From Acidobacteriota bacterium (lineage in GTDB: Bacteria > Acidobacteriota > Terriglobia > Terriglobales > Acidobacteriaceae), in contig JAKABE010000063.1 in assembly GCA_021801945.1 (NCBI GenBank), positions 1-11,982 on the forward strand: a stretch of DNA of 11,982 nt, written 5' to 3'. The position numbers and the translations under genes are program-made. Numbering within the stretch: position 1 is the first letter of the stretch; each line of letters begins with the position of its first letter. Positions 5,610 through 11,982 of this stretch are shown here, one piece after another. The notes beneath the pieces are model-generated. The model saw nothing but the letters and a program-made list of their open reading frames with translations. It was not told where the DNA came from and searched no databases.

Positions 5610-7940
5610 ATGGCAGAGAGGGATTCAAAAGTTCGCTCAAACGTAAGTCGCCGTCGCTTTCTTACGCTTGCTGGCTACGGCGCCGCGGCGGCGGCCACGA
5701 GTACGCATCTGGCGGGGCATGCCGAAGCACAGTCCGTCCCGAGCACCGCCGATGCCAGCGCCAATACCGCGCTCGATACCGGGCCGATTGCTATGGAGCA
5801 CTTTGAGGCAGCGCGCAGCCGCGCGGCCGGCATCGTCGCGAAGATGACGCTCAAGGAGAAGATTTCGCAGTTTGGTACCTACGCGCCGGCGATTCCACGA
5901 TTGAATCTGCCGGCCTTCAACTTTTATGCCAGCGAGGCGCTGCACGGCCTCATCCACAAGGGGCCGATCACCTCATTCCCACTGCCCCTGGCAATGGGCT
6001 GCTCATGGAATCCTGCGCTGATTCACCGCGTTTTTACGGCCGTCTCCGACGAAGTGTGGGCATGGCACAAGAAGGACGGCCAGGGGTTGGCGAACTTCTC
6101 GCCGCCCACCGTGAATATGGGCACACGCGATCCTCGCTGGGGACGCATCGGCGAAAATTACAGCGAAGATCCGCTGCTGGTGGCAAAGCTCGCGGTGGCA
6201 ACGATTCGTGGTATCCAGGGCGACGATCCGCGCTACCTCAAGGGCGTGGCATGCGCCAAGCACTACATCGCGAACGACACTGAAAATGACCGCGAAGAGA
6301 CCTCGGCCACGGTGGATCCGCGCAGCTTCTGGGAGTACTACAGCCGCGGCTTCGAAGCCTGCGTGCGCGAGGGGCGCGCCTTTACGGTGATGAGTTCCTA
6401 TAACGAGATGAACGGGATTCCGACCACGGCAAGTCCGTTCCTGCTGACCGAATTGCTACGCAACCGATGGGGATTTCGCGGCTACGTGGTGTCGGACTGC
6501 GATGCCGTGGGAGACATCACGCGCACCCATCATTTTGTTCCGACCTATGCCGAGGCCGCGGCCCTGGCCGTCAATGCCGGCTGCGACATCAATTGCGGTA
6601 ATACGCTCCCCCGCTACCTCGGGGAGGCCGTGGACAAGATGCTCATCAGCGAAGAAACCATCGACCGTTCTCTCGTCCGCTCGCTGACAGGCCGCATCCT
6701 GATGGGCGACCTCGATCCCCAGGAGCAGAACCCGTACCACACCATTCCCATCTCCTGCCTGGAGAGTCCGGCGCATCGCGATCTCTGTCGCGAGGTGGGC
6801 CGTCAGTCGGTGGTCCTGTTTAAAAACGAGAGCAACACCCTGCCGCTGGACGCGAAAAGCATTACTAAGCTGGCCGTGATTGGCCCTATGGCTGCCACCT
6901 GCCACCTCGGCAACTACAGCGGGCGTCCGTTGCACTTGGTTTCTCCGCTGGACGGCATCCTTGAGCAATTCGGCATTCAGCCGCCCGCTCCGCCCGTGGA
7001 GACCAAAGAGAAACATGAACACGGGCATCGAGAAGGCGCTATGCTGATGCCTGCCAAGACCTTCACCAATGGCAAAGTCCAGATTGTCTATCAACCCGGC
7101 TGCAGCGTAGCCGGCGAGATGGATGAGAAGCTTTTTGCCGCCGCCGTCAACGCCGCGCGTGGCATGGATGCAGTGCTTCTCTTCGTTGGAGCCGACCAGG
7201 AAATCGACCGCGAAGGATTGGATCGCACCTTCCTCCACCTGCCCGGTGTGCAACACGAGCTGGTGCAAGCCATTCACGCGGCTAACCCCAAGACCATTCT
7301 GGTGATCTCTTCCAACTGTCCGGTCTCTGTTATCTGGGAACAGGACAATCTTCCCGCCATTGTGGGCGGCATCTTCCTAGGCCAGGAACAAGGTCACGCG
7401 TTGGCCGATGTGATTTTCGGCGCTTACAATCCCGGCGCAAAGCTGGACACAACCTGGTATCGCCACGAGTCGGAATTGCCCGATTTGCATAGCTACAACA
7501 TCCGCTATGGCCGCACCTACATGTACTTTCAGGGTGCGCCGCTCTACCCGTTCGGCCACGGCCTGAGCTACACCGCGTTCCAGTACTCTGATCTTCAGGT
7601 TACTGGCAACACCCTTGCGCCCGGTGGCAGCGTCAACGTGCAGATGCAGCTCACCAATACCGGCAAGCGCGACGGCGATGAGATTGTCCAGTTCTACGTC
7701 CATGTCGTGGATGGACTCGTACAACGCCCCATCAAACAGCTTGTGGGCTTTGAGCGTGTCCATCTTGCTGCCGGAGCCAGTACGACCGTGCGCTTCACTC
7801 TGGGCCAGGACGACCATGCCCTGCGCTATTGGGATGAGGAGCGGCACCAATTCGTCGTCAATCCCGGTAGCCTTGATCTGATGCTAGGTTCATCGTCGGC
7901 GGACATCCGGCTCCATCAACAGATCAAGCTCGAAGCCTAG
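5610..7940 (+). CDS. Tat-exported GH3 beta-xylosidase/beta-glucosidase
   Basis: Retaining glycoside hydrolase of family 3, 776 residues, removing beta-linked xylose or glucose from the non-reducing end of oligosaccharides. The N-terminus carries a twin-arginine signal, SRRRFLT (13-19), a hydrophobic Ala-rich stretch and AEA|Q cleavage after residue 40, so it is exported folded. The TIM barrel shows RDPRWGR (173-179), KHYIAND (217-223) and the nucleophile block GYVVSDCDAVGDI with Asp296. The alpha/beta sandwich carries EIDREGLDR (531-539), where the acid/base residue is expected. PFGHGLSYT (647-655) leads into a C-terminal fibronectin III-like domain (about 660-760). SDCDAVGD and GRTYMYF resemble the beta-xylosidase/arabinofuranosidase branch more than classical BglX. 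An unusual charged, His-rich segment lies near 463-476. The Gly-rich ribosome binding site GGGGGG (5595-5600) precedes ATG 5610. The 148-base gap before it suggests separate transcription; no clear promoter or dyad was found there. Confidence 0.92.
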   Translation: MAERDSKVRSNVSRRRFLTLAGYGAAAAATSTHLAGHAEAQSVPSTADASANTALDTGPIAMEHFEAARSRAAGIVAKMTLKEKISQFGTYAPAIPRLNLPAFNFYASEALHGLIHKGPITSFPLPLAMGCSWNPALIHRVFTAVSDEVWAWHKKDGQGLANFSPPTVNMGTRDPRWGRIGENYSEDPLLVAKLAVATIRGIQGDDPRYLKGVACAKHYIANDTENDREETSATVDPRSFWEYYSRGFEACVREGRAFTVMSSYNEMNGIPTTASPFLLTELLRNRWGFRGYVVSDCDAVGDITRTHHFVPTYAEAAALAVNAGCDINCGNTLPRYLGEAVDKMLISEETIDRSLVRSLTGRILMGDLDPQEQNPYHTIPISCLESPAHRDLCREVGRQSVVLFKNESNTLPLDAKSITKLAVIGPMAATCHLGNYSGRPLHLVSPLDGILEQFGIQPPAPPVETKEKHEHGHREGAMLMPAKTFTNGKVQIVYQPGCSVAGEMDEKLFAAAVNAARGMDAVLLFVGADQEIDREGLDRTFLHLPGVQHELVQAIHAANPKTILVISSNCPVSVIWEQDNLPAIVGGIFLGQEQGHALADVIFGAYNPGAKLDTTWYRHESELPDLHSYNIRYGRTYMYFQGAPLYPFGHGLSYTAFQYSDLQVTGNTLAPGGSVNVQMQLTNTGKRDGDEIVQFYVHVVDGLVQRPIKQLVGFERVHLAAGASTTVRFTLGQDDHALRYWDEERHQFVVNPGSLDLMLGSSSADIRLHQQIKLEA

Positions 7941-7962
7941 CTGTACTGAGTGGATTCTTATT

Positions 7963-7984
7963 CCCCAACCCACACTGGGTGGGG
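7963..7984 (+). terminator. Terminator-like hairpin after the GH3 gene
   Basis: CCCCAACCCA and TGGGTGGGG pair with a single bulged A around a CAC loop, starting 22 bases after the GH3 stop. The stem is GC-rich, but no T run follows. It is probably a transcript end or 3'-stabilising hairpin, not a classical intrinsic terminator. Confidence 0.5.
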
Positions 7985-8005
7985 ACACGCAAGGTGAGGT
8001 GAAAG

Positions 8006-8112
8006 TCCGGGAGCGCTCTAACAGATCCCGCAAATGCTGGAGCTGCTCCCGGATAGGTGTAGAGTCGAGCGCAACCTCTGGGTCGCATCCGCCGCACGGA
8101 TACGCTCCCGGA
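8006..8112. repeat. Nine-base motif GCTCCCGGA in three copies
   Basis: TCCGGGAGC (8006-8014) is the exact reverse complement of GCTCCCGGA at 8045-8053 and again at 8104-8112. The first can pair with either later copy: a 9-bp stem with a 30-base loop or one with an 89-base loop. This is either a structured RNA with a pairing switch or three copies of a protein-binding site. Confidence 0.45.
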
Positions 8113-8173
8113 GTTCCATCGGCTTGGGAGAACCACTCCAAAGCCTCTCTGATCCTGTTGGCTTTATCGGCAT

Positions 8174-8197
8174 GAGGCCATCCACTGGATGGGTCTC
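8174..8197. repeat. Hairpin-forming inverted repeat
   Basis: CCATCC (8178-8183) pairs with GGATGG (8187-8192) around ACT. GAG (8174-8176) and CTC (8195-8197) extend the stem past a small internal loop. Its function is unknown; it lies in the unassigned gap before nifJ. Confidence 0.35.
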
Positions 8198-8478
8198 GTG
8201 CCGCATCCCTTCAGCGCCGCATTGCGCCACCGACGGTTAGGGCCGGTGCCTGGGACGTGCGTGAGAATCGAGATCCGCCCTCTCGCCGAGTACCTTGCTT
8301 CCCAATTCACGCCCACTTTTCTTTCGCCCGGATCCCCGCCCTCTACCTGGAACGTGGTCCAATTCTCATCTGCGCGCACTTCCGCAGTGCAAGCCAACAG
8401 GGAGCGGGCGCATCGAGGAATGCCATCACATCCATTGAGGCCTGAGCCCTTGTTCACAATACGGGAAATAATTCATTT

Positions 8479-8494
8479 TGTGTCACGCATCACT
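8479..8494. promoter_or_regulatory. Weaker CRP-like palindrome upstream of nifJ
   Basis: TGTGTCACGCATCACT keeps TGTG and TCAC at the CRP-consensus spacing but only 9 of 16 positions overall. It lies about 78 bases before the nifJ start. The spacing suits an activator site, though the match is weak and no promoter next to it is convincing. Confidence 0.25.
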
Positions 8495-8571
8495 GCTCTT
8501 GACGGGCGCAAATGCTGAGACTCACAGTAGCGGGCGATCTTGCTCCACGTCCGCGCTGTGAGGCTAAGCGA

Positions 8572-11500
8572 ATGAGTGAACAAGCGATGGTCATTATGGA
8601 TGGGAACGAGGCCGCGGCTTCGGTTGCCTACCGTCTTTCGGAAGTTGCCGCCATCTTTCCCATTACCCCTTCGTCGCCGATGGGCGAGTGGGCCGATCAG
8701 TGGGCCTCGGAGGGGAAGAAGAACATTTGGGGCGCGGTGCCGGTGGTGGAAGAGCTGCAGAGCGAGGGCGGAGCGTCGGGCGCGCTGCACGGGGCGCTGC
8801 AGGCTGGGGCCTTCGGGACGACGTTTACGGCCTCGCAGGGACTGCTGTTGATGATTCCCAACATGTTCAAGATTGCCGGCGAGCTGACGGCGGCAACCAT
8901 GCACGTGACGGCGCGCAGTATTGCCACTCATGCGCTGTCGATCTTCGGCGACCACTCGGACGTGATGGCCTGCCGCTCGACGGGCTGGGCCATGCTGGCT
9001 TCGAACTCGGTGCAGGAGGCCGCGGACCTGGCGCTGGTGGCGCAGATCGCGACGCTCGAAGCGCGGATTCCTTTCATGCACTTCTTCGACGGCTTTCGCA
9101 CCTCGCACGAGGTGAGCAAGATTGTGCCGATTAGCGACGAGACGATCCGGGCGCTGGTGGACGACCAGTATATTATCCGGCACCGGCAAAACGCGTTGAG
9201 CCCGGACCGGCCGTTTATTCGCGGCTCGGCGCAGAATCCGGATGTGTTCTTCCAGGCGCGGGAGGCTTGCAGCCCGTTCTATGCGGCGGTTCCGGAGATT
9301 GTGCAGCGGGTGATGGACCAGGTAGGGAAGCTGATCGGCCGCAGCTATCGTTTGTTCGATTATTGCGGTGCGCCGGATGCGGAGCGGGTGATGGTGATGA
9401 TGGGCTCGGGCGCGGAGGCGGCCGAGGAAGCCGTGGAGGCGTTGGTGCGGCAGGGCGAGAAGGTGGGGCTGGTGAAGGTGCGGCTCTACCGGCCGTTTGA
9501 CGCGAAGGCGATGGTGAATGCGCTGCCGAAGACGGTGAGGAAGATTGCGGTGCTGGACCGCTGCAAGGAGCCTGGCTCAGCCGGTGAGCCGCTCTACCAG
9601 GACGTGGTGACGGCGCTGGCGGAAAATCCCATGCAGAGCGGTGCGGCGCCGGTGGTGGTGGGCGGACGGTATGGGCTTTCGTCGAAGGAGTTCACGCCGG
9701 CGATGGTGAAGGGGATCTACGACGAGTTGACGAAGGCGGCGCCGAAGAACCACTTCACGATCGGGATCGATGACGACGTGAGCCATAGCAGCTTGAGCTA
9801 CGATCCGAAGTTCTCCACGGAGGATCCGAAGACGGTGCGAGCGCTGTTCTACGGGCTGGGCTCGGACGGGACCGTGGGCGCGAACAAAAATTCGATCAAG
9901 ATTATCGGCAGCGGGACGCCGAACTATGCGCAGGGATACTTTGTGTATGACTCGAAGAAGTCGGGGTCGATGACGACCTCGCATCTGCGCTTCGGGCCGA
10001 ACCCGATCCGCTCTGCCTATCTGATTACCCAGGCCAGCTTTGTGGCCTGCCATAACTTCAGCTTCCTGGAAAAGATGAACGTGCTGGAGGCGGCCACGCC
10101 GGGCGCGGTCTTCCTGCTGAACTCGCCGTACGGGGCGGCCGAGGTGTGGGACAAGCTGCCCAAATCGGTGCAGGAGGAGATGCTGAGGAAGAAGATCGAG
10201 TTCTATGTGATCGATGGGTACAAGGTGGCGCGCGACGCGGGCATGGGCTCGCGGATTAACACCATTATGCAGACGTGCTTCTTCGCCATCAGCGGCGTGC
10301 TGCCGCGTGAAGAGGCCATTGCGCAGATCAAGAAGGCGATTCAGAAGACCTATGGGAAGCGCGGCGAGGCGGTGGTGCAGAAGAACTTTGCCGCCGTGGA
10401 TCATGCGCTGGCGCACCTGGAGAAGGTCGAGCTGCCGGCGGCGGTTTCGTCGGAATTCGATCTAATTCCGGCGATCTCAGCGAAGGCGCCGGAGTTTGTG
10501 CGCGAGGTGCTGGGCGAGATGGCCGCGGGACGCGGGGACTTGATTCCGGTGAGCAAGATTCCGGCGGGTGGAGCGTTTCCGAGCGGCAGCTCGCAGTGGG
10601 AGAAGCGCAACATCGCGCAGTTTATTCCGGTGTGGGACAAGGACCTGTGCATCCAGTGCGGCAAATGCGTGATGGTCTGCCCGCACGCGGTGATCCGGGC
10701 CAAGGTGTACGGCGCGGAGCTGGGCGATAAGGCGCCTGCGACCTTCCAGTGGGCCAAGCCCAAGTGGCGGGGACTGGAGCAGGATCGGTACACGCTGCAG
10801 GTTTCGCCCGAGGACTGCACGGGCTGCGGGGTATGCGTGGAGGTTTGCCCGGCAAAGAGTAAGAGCGACGCCAGCCACAAGGCCATCAATATGGAGCCGC
10901 AGGCGCCGCTGCGCGAGCCGGAGCGGGAGAATTGGGAGTTCTTCCTCGGCCTGCCGGAGATGGATCGGGCGAAGCTCTCGCATTCGCAGGTGAAGGACAT
11001 TCAATTGCTGCAGCCGCTGTTTGAGTTTTCGGGGGCGTGCGCGGGCTGCGGTGAGACGCCGTACATCAAGCTGCTGACGCAGTTGTTCGGCGACCGGCTG
11101 TATATCGCGAACGCGACCGGCTGCTCGTCGATCTACGGCGGCAACCTGCCGACTACGCCTTACGCCAGCAACGCGCAGGGGCGCGGACCCACGTGGTCGA
11201 ACTCGCTGTTTGAAGACAACGCGGAATTTGGCTTCGGCATGAGAACGGCGCTTGACCAGCAGAAAGCCTTCGCGGAGACCCTGCTGACGCGGCTGGCCCC
11301 GGCGGTGGGCGACAGCCTGGTGGCGGAGTTGATCGGAGCGCCGCAGAAGACCGAGACGGAGATCGAGCGGCAGCGGGAGCGCGTACAAGTGCTGCGCCAG
11401 AAGCTGGCTGGGAACGAGTCTTCCGACGCACGGAACCTGCTGGCCATTGCCGACGCGCTGGTGCGCAAGAGCGTGTGGATTCTGGGCGGCGATGGATGGG

Positions 11501-11982
11501 CGTTCGATATCGGCTTCGGCGGATTGGACCATGTGCTGGGCTCCGGCAAGAACGTCAATGTGCTGGTTCTGGATACGGAGGTGTACTCGAACACCGGCGG
11601 CCAGATGTCGAAGGCCACGCCGCGCGGCGCGGTGGCAAAGTTTGCCGCCAGCGGCAAGAAGAACGCGAAGAAGGACCTGGCCATGGAGGCCATCAGCTAT
11701 GGTTCGGTTTATGTGGCGCAGGTGGCGATGGGCGGCGGCGATATGCACGTGGTGAAGGCGTTTCAGGAGGCGGAGGCGCATGACGGGCCTTCGCTCATCA
11801 TCGCTTACGCAAGCTGCATCGCGCACGGTTACGACCTGCTGCACGGACTGGAGCAGGAGAAGCTGGCGGTGCAGTCTGGCTACTGGCCTCTGATCCGCTA
11901 CAATCCGGCGCTGCGGGCGGAGGGCAAAAACCCGTTCCAGCTCGATTCCAAGGCGCCATCGATCCGCCTCAAAGATTACGCC
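8572..11982 (+). CDS. nifJ: Pyruvate:ferredoxin (flavodoxin) oxidoreductase, C-terminus cut by window edge
   Basis: Cytoplasmic enzyme converting pyruvate and CoA to acetyl-CoA and CO2 while reducing ferredoxin or flavodoxin. It is the fused single-chain type. 1137 codons are present; full-length homologues have about 1170-1200, so only the extreme C-terminus is missing. FPITPSS (29-35) with Thr32, plus Glu65 and Arg115, fit the pyruvate/TPP site. Two ferredoxin-type clusters are seen: CIQCGKCVMVCP (C693, C696, C699, C703) and CTGCGVCVEVCP (C749, C752, C755, C759). The proximal cluster ligands are C823, C826, C851 and C1082, matching the spacing known from the Desulfovibrio africanus enzyme. 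TPP-Mg binding is GDG (973-975) with N1007 in SNTGGQ. All ligands are intact. ATG 8572 has GAGG (8560-8563) eight bases upstream; ATG 8587 would be poorer. No partner gene is visible. Its codon use is strongly GC-ending, more so than in the upstream genes. Confidence 0.97.
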   Translation, partial: MSEQAMVIMDGNEAAASVAYRLSEVAAIFPITPSSPMGEWADQWASEGKKNIWGAVPVVEELQSEGGASGALHGALQAGAFGTTFTASQGLLLMIPNMFKIAGELTAATMHVTARSIATHALSIFGDHSDVMACRSTGWAMLASNSVQEAADLALVAQIATLEARIPFMHFFDGFRTSHEVSKIVPISDETIRALVDDQYIIRHRQNALSPDRPFIRGSAQNPDVFFQAREACSPFYAAVPEIVQRVMDQVGKLIGRSYRLFDYCGAPDAERVMVMMGSGAEAAEEAVEALVRQGEKVGLVKVRLYRPFDAKAMVNALPKTVRKIAVLDRCKEPGSAGEPLYQDVVTALAENPMQSGAAPVVVGGRYGLSSKEFTPAMVKGIYDELTKAAPKNHFTIGIDDDVSHSSLSYDPKFSTEDPKTVRALFYGLGSDGTVGANKNSIKIIGSGTPNYAQGYFVYDSKKSGSMTTSHLRFGPNPIRSAYLITQASFVACHNFSFLEKMNVLEAATPGAVFLLNSPYGAAEVWDKLPKSVQEEMLRKKIEFYVIDGYKVARDAGMGSRINTIMQTCFFAISGVLPREEAIAQIKKAIQKTYGKRGEAVVQKNFAAVDHALAHLEKVELPAAVSSEFDLIPAISAKAPEFVREVLGEMAAGRGDLIPVSKIPAGGAFPSGSSQWEKRNIAQFIPVWDKDLCIQCGKCVMVCPHAVIRAKVYGAELGDKAPATFQWAKPKWRGLEQDRYTLQVSPEDCTGCGVCVEVCPAKSKSDASHKAINMEPQAPLREPERENWEFFLGLPEMDRAKLSHSQVKDIQLLQPLFEFSGACAGCGETPYIKLLTQLFGDRLYIANATGCSSIYGGNLPTTPYASNAQGRGPTWSNSLFEDNAEFGFGMRTALDQQKAFAETLLTRLAPAVGDSLVAELIGAPQKTETEIERQRERVQVLRQKLAGNESSDARNLLAIADALVRKSVWILGGDGWAFDIGFGGLDHVLGSGKNVNVLVLDTEVYSNTGGQMSKATPRGAVAKFAASGKKNAKKDLAMEAISYGSVYVAQVAMGGGDMHVVKAFQEAEAHDGPSLIIAYASCIAHGYDLLHGLEQEKLAVQSGYWPLIRYNPALRAEGKNPFQLDSKAPSIRLKDYA

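Larger units (their letters stand above)
7941..8571. other. 631-base gap without a convincing gene
   Basis: No frame has both a good start signal and a recognisable product. The longest candidates are a 97-codon frame on the minus strand (8457 down to 8164, GTG start) and an overlapping 109-codon frame on the plus strand (8189-8518); neither resembles a family I know. The block holds several hairpins (7963-7984, 8006-8053, 8174-8197), three copies of a nine-base motif, a CRP-like palindrome (8479-8494) and an AATAAT (8467-8472) with no -35 at proper spacing. TTGACG (8499-8504) is a good -35 but lacks a partner. Part of it must be the nifJ leader. Confidence 0.6.

Noticed and set aside
7991..8030. 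GAGGTGAAAGTCCGGG, similar to the conserved RNase P RNA 5' core (GAGGAAAGTCCGGGC)
   Set aside because: It has an extra base and no later match to the conserved 3' half of RNase P RNA at proper distance. It is probably chance. A covariance-model search would settle it.
7985..8240. Possible group II intron remnant, from GGTGAAAGTCC-like sequence and nearby hairpins
   Set aside because: No domain V hairpin, no intron-type boundaries and no reverse transcriptase fragment were seen.
8189..8518. 109-codon plus-strand frame before nifJ
   Set aside because: It has no ribosome binding site or recognisable motif, and it overlaps an equally plausible minus-strand frame.
9577..10416. 279-codon minus-strand frame opposite nifJ
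   Set aside because: It has the same codon-bias origin; its Arg/His-rich product shows no domain.
10477..11844. 455-codon open frame on the minus strand opposite nifJ
   Set aside because: It is a shadow of the strongly GC-biased nifJ codon use. The product is Arg/His/Leu-rich with no family motif, and the plus strand is unambiguous.

Overview
The window is GC-rich bacterial chromosome with core genes (rplS, pyrH) next to accessory genes for sugar metabolism and the cell surface. All confident genes are on the + strand. Several features recall soil Acidobacteriota (Terriglobia-like): a Tat-exported GH3 glycosidase, a sorbosone-type PQQ dehydrogenase, a short PadR regulator of the 'IRxHVL' type, and a fused pyruvate:ferredoxin oxidoreductase. 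That assignment comes from gene style only; no marker comparison was possible. No tRNA, rRNA, insertion sequence, phage gene or CRISPR array was seen.

Layout. 1-111: left edge, possibly the tail of an upstream gene, then a CRP/FNR-like palindrome. 175-690: PadR-family regulator. 750-1121: ribosomal protein L19, ended by a textbook terminator (1144-1173). 1253-1975: UMP kinase. 2198-3298: membrane acyltransferase of the OafA type, with its own likely promoter, a dyad over the -10 and a UUCG hairpin in the leader. 3299-3601: non-coding, with a GC-rich double hairpin and a leader that could hide the next ribosome binding site. 3602-4876 and 4889-5461: a two-gene unit for an exported sorbosone/glucose-dehydrogenase-like protein and an exported PEBP-like (YbhB/YbcL) protein. 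5610-7940: Tat-exported GH3 beta-xylosidase/beta-glucosidase. 7941-8571: 631 bases with no convincing gene but with several hairpins and a nine-base motif in three copies. 8572 to the right edge: pyruvate:ferredoxin (flavodoxin) oxidoreductase NifJ, cut by the window end shortly before its C-terminus.

How the parts may work together. The GH3 enzyme would release monosaccharides from plant-type oligosaccharides outside the cytoplasm. The exported dehydrogenase could oxidise sugars in the same compartment. NifJ handles pyruvate in the cytoplasm and makes reduced ferredoxin or flavodoxin. This is inference from adjacency; only the dehydrogenase and PEBP genes are spaced like an operon. No whole undescribed system stands out. 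The most interesting leftovers are regulatory: perfect dyads in front of rplS, the acyltransferase and the dehydrogenase, two CRP-like palindromes, and the structured 7941-8571 gap.
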